64,000 nucleotides of DNA from Telopea speciosissima. Lineage: Eukaryota; Streptophyta; Magnoliopsida; Proteales; Proteaceae. The position numbers and the translations under genes are program-made. The DNA is taken from assembly GCF_018873765.1 (NCBI RefSeq), contig NC_057926.1:47855043-47919042 (forward strand), in the 5' to 3' direction. Below the pieces are notes generated by a model. It did no database searches. It worked only from the letters and a program-made list of their open reading frames with translations, and was not told where the DNA came from. Below, one piece after another: positions 1 through 12,393 of the stretch; position 1 is the first letter of the stretch, and every line of letters begins with the position of its first letter.

Positions 1-642
1 GTGGAGCAAGGGATGGTCATGGACACGACTGTCGGTTCCTTCACCATTCCTCCAGCATCATTGTTAACATTTGACATAATCAGTGTTATTGTGTGGGTAC
101 CGGTGTATGACAGACTCCTTGTTCCGCTTGCGAGAAAGTTCACAGATAAGGAAAGAGGATTCTCAGAGTTGCAAAGGATGGGCATCGGCCTCTTCATATC
201 AATTCTATCAATGGCTGCTGCTGCAATTGTAGAGATCAAGAGGTTAGAAATTGCAAAATCACATGACTTGATGGAGCATAATGTGGCAGTACCTATGAGT
301 ATTTTGTGGCAGATACCTCAGTATTTTTTAGTGGGTGCTGCTGAAATATTTACCTGCATTGGACAGCTTGAGTTCTATTATGAACAATCTCCCGATGCCA
401 TGCGCAGTTTATGTAGTGCTTTGTCACTTCTAGCAACTGCATTAGGGAATTACCTTAGCTCCTTTATTCTGACCATTGTGACAACCATAACAACTAAAGG
501 TGGAAACCCTGGGTGGATACCCAATAATCTAAATGAAGGGCACCTTGATTACTTCTTTTGGCTCCTAGCAGGTCTTGGCTTCTTGAATCTGATAGCTTAT
601 GTCTTCTGTGCCACAAGGTACAAATGCAAGAAGGCATCTTAG
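1..642 (+). CDS. NPF8: NPF8-type peptide transporter copy 1, last exon, 5'-truncated by window edge
   Basis: The window opens inside the last exon of a proton-coupled di/tripeptide transporter (NRT1/PTR family, NPF8 subfamily; a membrane symporter of the major facilitator superfamily). The visible 213 codons run in frame from base 1 to TAG at 640-642 and correspond to the C-terminal third of copy 2 (from its VEQGMVMD segment at 11751 onward), including the conserved [11 protein letters not shown] and [13 protein letters not shown] segments, the LGNYLSS helix and the terminal KKAS. Homology with copy 2 continues past the stop (similar sequence around the accession 'acagaacaagccaaa' at 672 and 12424), so the 3'UTR was duplicated too. 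The exon is intact as far as seen. Whether the upstream exons are intact cannot be judged. Family assignment is secure; exact substrate is inferred from the subfamily. Confidence 0.93.
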   Translation: MEQGMVMDTTVGSFTIPPASLLTFDIISVIVWVPVYDRLLVPLARKFTDKERGFSELQRMGIGLFISILSMAAAAIVEIKRLEIAKSHDLMEHNVAVPMSILWQIPQYFLVGAAEIFTCIGQLEFYYEQSPDAMRSLCSALSLLATALGNYLSSFILTIVTTITTKGGNPGWIPNNLNEGHLDYFFWLLAGLGFLNLIAYVFCATRYKCKKAS

Positions 643-2098
643 TATCCTCCAAATAGGATGTGTTACTACTGCAGAACAAGCCAAATGCATGTATTGTACA
701 TATGATTATGCAATTAAAAATTAACATCCAGGTAAAATCTGCAATTATTGTTGTTCACCTTGTCAATGGTTTTGACTGTATCTTTGTTGGGTATATTTTA
801 TACCCTTTTATATGTTCTAATATAAGTCTACTTGAATAAGGAATCAGGTTGTGGTGGGCCCCTCTGGACATAGCCAATCTAACCTAAAACCTTAATCTTT
901 CCTATAAATATTAGCTGAGATAGCAACCTATTTATTCCAAACTTGATATGCAGGGTGTACTGCTTTAAGCAACCGTGTGCTTAAATCCAAAACCCTAACA
1001 ATCTTTTCCCCACCTCTGGTGTAATTCGACTGTATATATCTCTTTGCTGTCGATTGTTTTTCTTTAGATGCATTAATGCTCAATTATGTTGATTTTTTAA
1101 GATCATTGTAGTACTCTGTATTTTGGAACTCTATAAACAGAATGCCAGTAAAATATGAAATCAGAGGTTGAGTGGTATAAATTTGAAATGATCATCTATA
1201 AACAGAATGCCAGTGAAATAGACTTACATACACTAGTCAGAAGAACATTAAGGCAGTTAAGGCAATTGCCACATGAAGAGTGGGCAAAAAATGGACTCAA
1301 CTTGTTAAGGCATTTTTCAAAATTTACCTTTACTTTTGTAACAATTATTAGTATTCCATCTAGTATTCAAGAGCAGATATGACCCGGATTTCATTTCTAA
1401 AATTCCATCTAACAGGAATGGTCTCTTTCGATTCTAATCTGAATTGGCTAATCCACTTGATCAGGGAATTCTTATAAAAAAGGTTTAAATGCCATGTGTG
1501 AAACCATTAGAAAAGAAAACTATATGCTCCATTAGTTGCAAGTAAAGGGAATGAAGGGAAAGGAAATTAGTTTTAAAAAGAAGGGTGAGGATTCTCTAAC
1601 AAAGCGATGGAGGGAGTGCACCAATGAGGAGCGACGAACCAGTTTCGTTCATAGAGGGATAGAGAGGTCATTTTATATGAGTGAGATAGATGGAGAAAGG
1701 GTTAGTGTATCCTCCGTAGTCACCTCAAAGAACCCTTTTTGTTGGAAATATTCCAAAATATTGGCGAGAGGAATGAGAACTTTTACATCGCTGACAACTG
1801 GTTGAAGATGTCAATCAACTAGATAACTGTACATGGCATCATGAACCTGAAAATATATAAACCTTAGGGGAACAATTGGGCTAGTCATGTCACTTGACAC
1901 GATCCTTAAGACCGTAAGTACCCTCTATGGTGCAACCGAGAGTAGTGTGAAAAGACATACTAATACATATGCCACTTAGCTTAAATAGCCAAAATCAGGT
2001 CAAATAAACTAAGTCAGTATCGAAAAAGTATGAAGACTTTGTTAGAGTTTTATTTGGACTAATATTAAGTTACCTATCCTAAACCAGGTTAAATAAAT

Positions 2099-2455
2099 TA
2101 GGGAAAATTACACGTCACCCCCTAGTTTTCAAACCAAACTCAAAACACCCTCTAGTTTTTGAAAAAACTCAAATCACCCCTTTACAGTAACGATGTTAGT
2201 CTGCTGTTAGTTATTGGTGTGAAACGACTAGTTTATCCTTGTACTAAAACATTAGAATTAAATTTACACTACCACCTTTCCTTCATCTTCAACATTGGTC
2301 AAGGATAGTTTAGGGATTTAAATTTATTTAACTAGCTGACATCATTACTTAACAGCATAAAACTAACGGTAGGGACTAATTTGTCATATTGGGGTCTAAA
2401 CCAAGGGGTGATCTGAGTTTTATTTGAAAATCAAGGGGTGACATGTAATTTACTC
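2099..2455. mobile_element. MITE, CACGTCACCCC family, copy A
   Basis: The ends are inverted: the left end reads TAGGGAAAATTACACGTCAC and the complement of the right end reads TTGAGTAAATTACATGTCAC, each followed by CCC and a TTTTCAAA-like tract. A second copy at 16471-16817 is similar throughout. No clean target duplication is visible for this copy, so its borders are approximate. It has no coding capacity. Confidence 0.7.
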
Positions 2456-3337
2456 AATATATTATTGGTCTAATAAAGAAAGTCTTTTAATTATATTAGA
2501 AGTCTAATATGGATTGGCTTAGTGTGGGTTTGATAGTCTTTTATTTGGACTAATATTAAATTACCTTGATCTTTTATTTTCCATTGCATTATCATCACAA
2601 TGGATTTTAAACAAGATAAGTCCAAGACAAAATCAAATTTAGACCATTGAACATTTCACGCCGAAAGACTTATCAGAAAACCACGAACAACCCCGATGCT
2701 AAAAAGCCTCTATTCAACATCTAGCAAAACATTTTTTTCAAAAGCCATGCCCGACTAAAGCAAATCAAAACTTTTTCATGATCTACAACATAAATTCATC
2801 TAAAGCACTAATGTAATAACAATAGAGAAGACAACTCCAAAAAACAAAATCCCTTGAGCCCCACCCATATATATGAAGAAAGGTCTTTTTCTTCTTATAG
2901 TTTTCTTAATAAGAAAACCATAACCAGGCCCCATCTCTTAAGATAAGTTAAACTCTATCCGGTGGGATTCATTCAGTTTAAAAGTTGTCATTTTTCTCTT
3001 TTCTCAAAAAGACGTTACCAAGTTGTACATTTAATTAATTACTATTATATTTGTCTTCAAGTTGGATATTTGATTCTACAGTCAAAAGCAAGATAATTTA
3101 AACCTCTTCTCTTTTACCCATTAATAAAAGACTATAGAAATGCATAGTTTCTAGTTTGCAACTCTTTTGAATAGGTTGCCTAGACCAGTCCCTTTGACAT
3201 TGTCATCCCCCACCACTACCTTTTGTTTGTGTCAACGAATGTGTGTGTTTCTTATTTCATCCATATCCTTTTTGTAGTTTAGTTTATGATTCTTTCAACG
3301 GACCTCATGGTAGAAGGGAAGGGGAGGGGAGAATGGA

Positions 3338-3490
3338 CCAACTGAACTTACCAATAGGTGAACGTACATGTGAGAGTCAATCACATTTTAATTTTGTTTT
3401 CATAAAAACCCCTCGTTCCTTTGTAAATGGTAAAAATAGAACAAATAGTTTGCTCTCTCATGTACGTTCACCTGTTGGTGCGTGCAGATG
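3338..3490. mobile_element. Foldback MITE, GGTGAACGTACATG family, copy A
   Basis: The two arms, aggtgaacgtacatgtgaga near 3355 and tctcatgtacgttcacctg near 3457, are near-perfect inverse complements around a central 'ttttgttttcataaaaaccc' core. A relative with the same core and degenerate arms lies at 60685-60838. Non-autonomous, no open frame of interest. Confidence 0.7.
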
Positions 3491-3834
3491 ATCCATTCTC
3501 AGGGGAGGGGGGGGAGAGAGATGGTGATGGGGTGGAAGGTGGGAAGAGACGCTGCTAGAGGGTGCCACTGGAGGGGAGGGGGGGGGGGGGGGGGAGATCT
3601 TTATCACCTCCAGTTCCCTGCCTGACCTCGTTCCTCAGTTCCTCTAACAAGGGGAGCTGGAATGATCACCCTACCCCTGCTCAAATACTTTGCCCGGGTG
3701 AGGTCCATCCACCCCTTATTAGAGGAACTGGGGAACTAGGCCAGACAGAAAACTGGAGAAGATAATTTTTCGGGGAGGGGAAGGAGCAGTGATAATTTAA
3801 GGATTTAAAATTAGCAAGGAGAAAATTTTCTTTA

Positions 3835-4137
3835 CCCTGTTTGTTTAGAGGGGAAGGTCCGGATCAGCTACCCACAAGGGAACAGGTGGGGACTGATGTG
3901 ACTCCTTCATGGGGCATGGGTCCCACATCTTAGAGGCAGGTCCCACACCCCTATGGAGGGTTCAGATCTATCCCCACCCGTCCCCATGTGGGGAGCAAAT
4001 TTGAACTCGAGTTTTGTTTGGATGGACATGTTGAGGTAAAGTTACTTTTCTCATGAATAATAACCAAATTCCCACCAATTAATGATGCCCCCTAAGCTTT
4101 TGTAAGTTCACCATCCCAAATTAACCAAACAAGATTG
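3835..4137. mobile_element. Truncated or rearranged Tourist-like (PIF/Harbinger) MITE
   Basis: The left end 'ctgtttgtttagaggggaag' and the right-hand stretch 'gtaaagttacttttctcatga' match parts of the complete Tourist-like MITE at 45068-45397. The right terminal repeat is not recognisable, and the internal order differs, so this is a degraded or recombined relative. Confidence 0.55.
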
Positions 4138-5249
4138 CAGTGGGATTTTTAAATATCACATCAATAATGTTGCAAGGGTGGTGGCTTATGGTAGTCTTCT
4201 ATATACAAGAGTTCATAGACCAAAGTACCCCCACACGCATATTTACCAAAAATAGGGTCATTATTGTCCTTTTAGGTCTAGGTTTTGGAATGTTTGATTA
4301 TAGGTCTAAACCTTCATATTTACAAAAATTTCTCATAATGATTAGAAATTTTTTAATTTTTTTGTATATAATATTTGGAAAAAGTTCTTTGAGCACAGGG
4401 TTAGGTAGCATCCTCTTTCTCTCTCTCTTCTTCATGTGAAATGATATCGCTACTTTCCATTGAACGAAACCATTCCACTACACTTTCTCATTGGTGTCAT
4501 CTTCTATGCTACTTGCTTATAGAATCCTCTCTCAAATTTTTTTTAATGAAAATCATAAAAAAAATAAATAAATAAAAAATACCTTACGTGTGTTGTTAGC
4601 TGTTTCTTCTATCTAGACAGTGAGGAATGAAGACCTAAAATTTGGTGGTCCAAAAAATAAACAAATATTATTAGCTTGATCAGCCCATTGTCATTATAAA
4701 AGAAGAGAAAGACTTTGATATTTTTTTAAGATTAGGAAAAAGTCTCCCTGAACATGAGACGTTTTCTACACCTACTCTCATAAGATTATGTTTAAATTAA
4801 AAAAAAAAATTTCATGTGAATAAGTATAGGAAACACCTCCTGTTCAGATAATCCTTTCTCATAATATTATTTTAAGATTGTAAAAATACATTCAATAGAA
4901 ATTACATTTTTCCACAAGAACTTCTACCCAAAAGAGAAAATAAAAAAGAAATGGATCTAATTTTAAGTTGATCTTTTTGCACTATTGAATCAATTTAATG
5001 GGACCCTTTTGATCATGGATTCTCATTGTATTATCACTAAACATTTATCAAGTTCTTAGATGCCCAGCAACCGGATAGCCTTTCCCAAAGTAACAAAATT
5101 TTCTTGGGAGATTGAAGTAAAATCTGGGAAACTATTCAAATTCTGAATGAAGATAAAATTTTAGTTGGAGTTTGGAAAGGTCGTTAATGTCTGTCCAGTC
5201 CTTACATCAGCAGATTCATCAATGTATCCATAGCCTTTTCTCTCCTTTA

Positions 5250-5275
5250 TTATCTTTATAGATATATAGATAGAC
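5250..5275 (+). promoter_or_regulatory. Possible TATA region of NPF8 copy 2
   Basis: A TATA-like run (tttatagatatatagatag) ends about 90 bases before the proposed ATG at 5363, a normal distance for a plant core promoter. It rests on sequence resemblance only; the surrounding DNA is AT-rich, so chance occurrence is possible. Confidence 0.35.
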
Positions 5276-5362
5276 CTACTATTGTTGAATCTACAGAGGC
5301 AAAGACAGAAGGATTCCTTGCTCTATCCCCTGCCCCACAACCCCACAATCCCCTCAGGCTGT

Positions 5363-8300
5363 ATGGGTTCTCTGGAGGAGGAGAGAGTGCTCTTGGAAGA
5401 TGGGCTCATAGAGGTCAGCTCGATTCATCTTTGATTAATTTCTTCAGGTTCTATGCGTTAGAAATTTTTGCTATAGATTTTGTAGAAAAGGGTGATTGGG
5501 AGTTTGGGACTTCAGTGTATCCTAATTCTGAATTTATTCCTTCAATTATCCGAGGTTGTTGTTCTGTTGCGTTGTTTTACCCATTTCTTCTTTTCATGAT
5601 TTTCTTTTTTGTGGGTCTGTCTAAGAAATTGTTCATTGAAGTAAATTGAAATCCCAGGACCTGGGTAACCATCTCTAATTGATAGAGCTGGTGAAGGACA
5701 AGGAAGAAAATAGGCCCATAGATATATCATATTAGAGCTTCTAAAAGTTGTGTTGCATTCTTTGTTTTCTAATCTTACTCCCACACCCCATTTAAGGCTG
5801 GGGTTGGGGTTGGGGTTGGGGTTGGGGTGGGCGCAGGGAAGGTGGTCAGGGGCTAGTTGTTACAGAGGAAGACAGGTGTTTGATCCAATGATCTTTTAGC
5901 CTATGTGGTATTTGGTGAAGTCGTATCAAAGAATTTCTTAGTTTCTCATGTTCTTCTCACAAATTCATTTGGGGTACAAGCTACTAGGTTGAACTTTAAC
6001 TGTACTGTTCATTTTCTCGTTATTTTAGATTGAATCCTATACTGAGGCTTTCTCAACAAAGTCACTGGATTGAAGAATGATTTTGGGTTGTGATGTTTTT
6101 ATCTAATCGTTTATGTTTTGATTATTAGAGGCCTGTACGTTTACATTCTTTTCGTGGATGCGCTAACCAATGGGTTGGGAGTGGTGGAGTGGCTATTTTA
6201 TCCCATTTCAGCAACTAAGGACACTTTATACCCTTTTTATTTATATGTTTTGAGATGTTGACCTCATCGTAGATGATTAGCCCTCAATCATCTTTCTGAA
6301 ATCGGATGGATCTGTGACAATAAGCAACCCAATGGTCACTGACTTACTTTCAACAATAATATCAACCGTATGAATTTACCCTTTTACTGCTATTGTTGCC
6401 ATGTCAGCAAGATTTTCCCCCCTTTCTGTAAGCTTGGAAATATCAGATCATGGGCAAGAATTTGGTGTAGTTTATGAACATGGAAGTGTCAACAATCCTG
6501 TTAACTTCTTTGTTTCTCCAGGTGTATGAGATCAGTGTGTTTTATACTATTTAAGAGCATTCCTCCAGAGAACTTCAAAGTGTTAGAATCTATTTCAATA
6601 CCTATACTGTTTCTAGATATTTCTAGGAGCTGGCATAGTTCATCCTTTCTCCACACTGAAGCAAAAAAAAATTGGCTGTTTGACTTGCTGGATTTGAACT
6701 TATCCAAATCAATCAGGACCAAGCTGCATCAATAGTTTAAACACAAGGGTTGTCCCCCAAAATGAATCTAATGAAGATAAACCCTGTCCCTTAGGATTTA
6801 GATTAGGGAAAGTACCACGTATTTGCAGAGAGGAAAGACATGCATAGCATAGGCTTTGTATCAAGTATTATCTCAAATAGCGCTGATTGGAGGCAAGGAT
6901 CCATGTAGCCGATCCCATTTAGTTGGGACAAGGCTAAATCGTTGTTGTTGTAATAAAGTAATACATATTTTCTGAGAAGAAAATAAACAGAATCTAACCC
7001 AAAATGTATGGCTGATCACACTCTTCTTCCCAATAGTGGCCTCATTTGACAAATCCCTTTATAACCCTCAACCCTGTGGCCTTCAGAAGCAGGAGCCACC
7101 ATAGACCTGCATTTACGTATTAGAGTTTCAGATGCATCTTAATTTTGAGCATTGTTGGGATTGTTGGAAAGTCCCAATACTTTCCATATCCCTTCAAGAA
7201 TTATAAAGTGTGTTTAATAATATAACCAAGTTAGTTGTTTAGTAATTGAAGATGAGTGATTTATTTAGAGTAAGCCTGAGGTTCAACGTTATGATTTCCC
7301 TTTTCTTTAATCTAGACTTTTAGCCCACGTATCTACATTGCTTGTGAGATGGTTGAATTTATTGACTATAAGGTTGTAATTATGCATCCATATATATAGG
7401 TTTCTGAGGTGTTATGAATTTGAGTCCTTCTACCTGACCTATCTTCCCCTTAGTAATTTGCAGATATTTAGGAATTTCTCTATGTGTATAGGGCCTTTTC
7501 TGGAATCCTGGTACTAACCTATGCGTTGTATTCTTGTACATAATATCCTTAGTGTGTCGTTTCAGAATTTGATGTTTTGCACCCAATAAAATCAAAATGC
7601 AAAAGAATGAGATTTTCTATGTGTAAAGCTTATATGTTTATCATCCATTTGTCTTCTTTAGATTACCGTAACTCTTCCATTTCACTTTGGAACTTTCCTA
7701 TCCCATTGAGACCACCCCCCACCCTCACCCCCACCCCCCAAAAATACTAATGAAAGTAAGGGGGATGGGGGGGTGGGGGAAGAAAGGAGAAAGAGACACT
7801 ACCGCCAAAAGAAAAAGAAGGAAAAGAAATACCAAAAGGAGAGAGTTTTATGGAGCTTTTTATTACTATACCTCTATACACTTATTTTTTTGTATACTTC
7901 AGAGTGGTAGTAGCAGAGGACCATACACTGGAGATGGATCGGTTGATGTTAATGGGAAGCCTGTGTTGAAACAGAACACTGGGAACTGGAGAGCATGCCC
8001 CTTCATTTTGGGTACTCACTGTTCATACCGTGTTTGAACATCTGCTAGAGTCCATCATAGCTTTGACACTTGGAAACAAAATGCAGGTACCGAATGCTGC
8101 GAGCGTTTGGCATACTATGGAATTGCAACAAATCTTGTTACATATCTCATGAACAAACTACATGAAGGAAATGTCTCTGCTGCAAGAAATGTTACCACTT
8201 GGGCTGGCACTTGCTACCTTGCGCCTCTCATAGGGGCTGTTTTAGCAGATTCATATTTGGGAAGATATTGGACAATTGCAATTTTCTCCACAATCTACTT

Positions 8301-11300
8301 CATTGTAAGTATATATTGGAATTTTGTTCCTTTAATTTCTGTGGGATGTTGATTTCTTGCTTAGAATGTTTATGATAAACATGAGATTTATAATCCAGAA
8401 TGAACTCTACCTGACATTCATCACCTGCGAGCTCAAAAAGTTAAATTTATCCTTCCTGTTTAGAGATAAGTCTTTGATGACTACAAGGAATTAGGTCAAA
8501 GTTATACTTAATTTAAAAAGAAAAAGAGGAAAAGGTTACAAGTCAGAAAACAGTACATCCATTAAACTGCTAGAAATATGTCTTATTCCGGGCCCTATAT
8601 TGTCCATGAGTGGGGACACCACTTGAAATGTTGGCCCATTAGTAATTTGTGTGAATTTAAGGTTCATCGAGGGTGATGTACCTCCAGCCATCATATAATA
8701 CATCTTCATTTATTTTTCTCAATTTTCTTGTCTTCTATTTTCAACTCTTTGTATTTTCTAGACAGCTGACTGCATGCACTTCTGTATAGGGAATGGGTAC
8801 TTTGACCCTGTCAGCTTCAGTTCCTGTCTTCAGACCTTCTTCCTGCGATGGTTCTGTTTGCCCAGCTGCTACTCCAGTTCAGTATGCTATTTTCTTTTGT
8901 GGTCTATATCTGATTGCTCTTGGGACTGGTGGAATCAAACCTTGCGTCTCGTCCTTTGGGGCAGATCAATTTGATGATACTGATCCGAGAGAGAGAGTGA
9001 AGAAAGGGTCTTTCTTCAATTGGTTTTACTTCTCTATCAATATTGGAGCTCTTATATCTAGTAGTTTTCTCGTATGGATTCAAGACAACGCTGGTTGGGG
9101 ACTAGGTTTTGGCATTCCTACACTGTTTATGGGGCTTGCCATTATAAGTTTCTTTTCAGGCACACCCTTATATAGATTTCAGAAACCAGGAGGAAGCCCT
9201 CTTACAAGAATGTGCCAGGTTTTGGTTGCATCCATCCGAAAGTGGAACTTGGAGGTCCCTCAAGATAATTCTTTGCTTTATGAAGTACCAGACAAAACCT
9301 CAGCAATCAAAGGGAGCCGGAAATTGGAGCATAGTGATGAACTCAAGTATAGCCTTCTTAACCTACGTTACTTAATTTACTCAACCCCCCTCCCCAAAAA
9401 AATAAAACTCTTCTTAATTCTGGAAAATTAAAAAATTCCTAAGTCACTGGCTCTAATATGCTATTTGCTTTACATTTTAGTCTTATAAATCAATGCAAGT
9501 GTTTATTAACTTGATCATGGTGGATTTTTCAGGACCCTTGATATTAGTTTGTTTCCTAATTGGGCAGTTAAATTCTGACCATTTTTCGTTTTTTACACGT
9601 GATGTTATTTTCTCATAAGCTTTGAGAACATGTATAATATGCAAGGTAACTGCAAGTATTAAGAATTATACTGGTTGAATTAAAACTGTCGTAAATTAGT
9701 TAGTTTAGTTCCCTCTAATTCTCTTAATTTTTTACTAGAAAAGAGAAGTTAGGAATGATTTTGTTCTATATGCATATACAGTACAAGTTCAACTCACCTT
9801 TAAGGATGGAAAGAGGACAATTTTCAAAGTTAAGCTGTTACTAAAGGAATTTAAAATTGTCAAATTAAAATGTCTTGATAATGAAAGCTACAACAGTAAT
9901 AGAAAAGATGCAACATGGTTTACAGAAAAAATTTCACGTAAACCATTTCTTCCCTTTAAGATGATGTAGCATGTTATGGGACACCCATGAGAGGAATTTT
10001 ACAAAACACGTCACCTAGCTTCCACGTGGCTCTGATGGGGACCGAATTTGTGGTCAGGTTGGCCAAAAGGTCCCCTGCCGACATCCTCAAGTCATCCCAG
10101 TCCCAATTGGCCATTGGCAAAACAAACCACTAAAAAATCCAGGTTACGAAGAGGGTGCACGGCATTACGAGAGGGGAGGGAGTTGCATGGACATACATGC
10201 ATAGTACTAAAACTCGCGAAATTTCGGTCGAGATATCGAATATTTCGAGTATCTCGACCTGTCCGTAACGAAATACAAGTCCGAAATGAAAAAATGCAAT
10301 ATTTCGGAAATTTCGGTCATCTCGTTTCGGAAATTTCGGAAATCTCAGACATTTTTGGCATTTTACACCCACAGAAAAATACCATATTTCGATCGAGATT
10401 TCGACGAAATTTCGGTCAGACCGAAACACCGAAACGAAACGAGATTTAGTACCATGCATACATGTGGTGTATGCCATTAATAGTTGTCAAGGTGTTGCTT
10501 AGGTGACAACCTTGGCATCCAGGCTCCTTGACAACTAGTGTTGCCTTGATCTCCTAGGCAGGCGTTTTAGTTGCCTTGTTGGTGTCGTCTTGCGTCCAGC
10601 CCCCCTCCAACGCCTTGGGTCACCTAGATGCTATGACAATTATGATACCATTACATGGGAGGATAAATGATTGAATTTGAACTTGAAATTTGATACATGG
10701 CCAATCCAGACCTTGACCTTTCTATCCAACTGTTGGAATTGCCAACATCATTCTGGAAGTAGGGGTATTTGCTGTGAGGTGTGATTTCAAAATATCAACC
10801 TCCTGGGTGATTGATAGTTTTACCTTAAATTATTTTGTTTTTATTCCGTAACTCTTTTTATGCCAACTATTCCTGATTGGTTAGTTGGTGACATGTAAGT
10901 GTTTTCCTTTTGTTTCTCTCAGAAGTTTATCTTATAGCACAAAATTGCAAACGTAGCAGATTTAAAAAAAATCATAACCAATGGTATGGTATTAATAAAT
11001 TGATTGTATCATATATTCATATTTGAATTGGATATCTGAATCCTTGTTGGATTTGAATTGGGATACTTTAGGGGTTATCAAATTATAAAATTTCCTTATT
11101 GGATTCGGATGGGATCAAGAGTGGTCCAGTTTAAGTCTGACCTGTTGACAGTCCTGAAGTAGCAACCTGGTGAGAATACAAAAATATTTCTGTTGTATTA
11201 ACAGTAGAGTCACTCAAGTTGGGTCTTTGTGTTGATACAAATATGCAATGGCATATATTGAGTGCCTTTGGACCCAAATTACTTAGCTAAGTGCAAATCT

Positions 11301-12393
11301 AATCTCGAACATCACCTAGACCACCCCCCCCCCCCCAAAACCCAAAACCCAAAACAAAAGATTCTTATTTTTTTTATTGAATATTTTCCTTGAATGCAAT
11401 ACTTAAACCCTGTAATGTATGATGAATATATACTAATAAAATATTATAAAAATCTTAAGAATGCTCAAATCAACACTTTGGAAGGTTTTATCTTTTTGAA
11501 TTCCATGCCTCTGTGACTGAAATTGATAATTTTATCTGCAAGATCTTTGACAAACTTGGTTATTCCACAGATGCCTTGACAAAGCTGCGGTGGTGTCAGA
11601 TCTAGATGTTAAACAAGGGGATTTCTCCAATCCATGGAAGCTCTGCACTGTAACACAAGTGGAAGAACTGAAGATTCTGATACGCATGTTTCCGATTTGG
11701 GCTACTGGAATAGTGTTTTCTTCTGTTTATGCTCAGATGTCCACCATGTTTGTGGAGCAAGGGATGGTTATGGACACGACTGTCGGTTCCTTCACCATTC
11801 CTCCGGCATCATTATCAACATTTGACGTGCTCAGTGTCATTGTTTGGGTCCCGATGTATGACAGACTCCTTGTTCCACTTGCGAGAAAGATCACAGGTAA
11901 GGAAAGAGGATTCTCAGAGTTGCAAAGGATGGGCATCGGCCTCATCATATCAATTCTATCAATGGCTGTTGCAGCAATTGTAGAGATCAAGCGGTTAGAA
12001 ATTGCAAAATCTCTTGACTTGGTGGACCATAAGGTGGCCGTACCTATGAGTATTTTATGGCAGATACCTCAATATTTTTTGGTGGGAGCTGCTGAAATAT
12101 TTACCTTCATTGGACAGCTCGAGTTCTTTTATGACCAATCCCCTGATGCCATGCGTAGTTTATGTAGTGCTTTGTCACTTCTCACAACTGCATTAGGGAA
12201 TTACCTTAGCTCCTTTATTCTGACCATTGTGACAACCATAACAACTAAAGGTGGAAACCCTGGGTGGATACCCAATAACTTGAATGAGGGCCATCTTGAT
12301 TACTACTTTTGGCTCCTTGCTGGTCTCAGCTTCTTGAACCTGGTGGTTTATGTCTTCTGCGCCAGAAGGTACAAATGCAAGAAGGCATCTTAG
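5363..12393 (+). CDS. NPF8: NPF8-type di/tripeptide:H+ symporter, copy 2 (complete, 5 exons)
   Basis: Exons: 5363-5413, 7903-8011, 8087-8304, 8790-9346, 11571-12393; all junctions GT-AG and phase-consistent, giving 585 residues, the usual length for NPF8 peptide transporters. The tiny first exon encodes [17 protein letters not shown], which fits the acidic N-terminus of this subfamily and recurs in copies 3 and 4, so I chose that ATG although intron 1 is 2.5 kb. Visible landmarks: the proton-coupling ExxER motif (ECCER, residues 56-60), the GTGGIKP...GADQF signature (about 171-187), the FYxxINxG motif (about 205-212), a central hydrophilic loop (about 265-325) crossing intron 4, and a C-terminal half of membrane helices ending in KKAS. 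Known role of the subfamily: proton-driven uptake of di- and tripeptides at the plasma membrane or tonoplast. It faces copy 3 tail to tail. The exact member number is not assigned. Confidence 0.93.
5796..5831 (+). repeat. G-rich (GGGGTT)n tract in intron 1 of NPF8 copy 2
   Basis: About five tandem GGGGTT units on the transcribed strand, with four or more G4 runs close together. Such DNA or RNA can in principle form a G-quadruplex. It is not the plant telomere repeat (TTTAGGG). Confidence 0.7.
6826..6955 (+). mobile_element. RTE-type LINE 3'-end fragment
   Basis: The sequence ends in 'ccatttagttgggacaaggc' followed by a short GTTGTTGTTG tail, the hallmark 3' end of plant RTE (BovB-clade) LINEs. 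A related fragment with the same order of motifs ('gctgattggagg', 'aaggatccatgtagc') is at 47752-47980. Only the 3' terminus is present. Confidence 0.65.
10200..10456. mobile_element. hAT-like MITE with TTTCGG arrays (257 bp, 8-bp TSD)
   Basis: The element is bracketed by a perfect 8-bp direct repeat CATACATG (10192-10199 and 10457-10464), the target-site length typical of hAT transposons. The ends form an imperfect inverted repeat: CATAGTACTAAAACTCG on the left against CATGGTACTAAATCTCG as the complement of the right. Inside are many short copies of TTTCGG / GAAATTTC on both strands. It lies in intron 4 of NPF8 copy 2. No coding capacity. Its end and subterminal motifs match the larger element at 30098-32234. 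Confidence 0.85.
10483..10645. mobile_element. Foldback element with CCTTGG / CCTAGG subterminal motifs
   Basis: Left 'agttgtcaaggtgttgctta' followed by ggtgac, and right 'gtcacctagatgctatgaca' followed by attat, are imperfect inverse complements, with CCTTG/GCCTTG motifs in between. It lies directly beside the hAT MITE. A longer relative is in the AATF intron at about 48530-48912. No convincing target duplication. Confidence 0.5.

Larger units (their letters stand above)
643..5362. other. Intergenic region between NPF8 copies 1 and 2
   Basis: No credible gene. It holds a conserved 3'UTR stub, a short direct repeat (motif ataaacagaatgccagt at about 1137 and 1198), a MITE at 2099-2455, a foldback element at 3338-3490, a G-homopolymer tract near 3579-3594, and a truncated Tourist-like relative at about 3835-4137. 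The last roughly 500 bases are the putative promoter of copy 2. Open frames such as 1536-1805 and 4140-4439 resemble no family I recognise and have low-complexity composition. Confidence 0.6.

Noticed and set aside
1536..1805. 89-codon frame upstream of NPF8 copy 2
   Set aside because: Basic low-complexity composition, no family resemblance, no splice or promoter context.
3579..3594. Long G run (and the runs at 11322-11336, 21938-21954, 39450-39463)
   Set aside because: Homopolymers of this length are prone to sequencing error and are treated only as low-complexity sequence.
10048..10480. Overlapping open frames on both strands
   Set aside because: They arise from the TTTCGG/GAAATTTC array of the hAT-like MITE, which is open in several frames because of its repeat composition.
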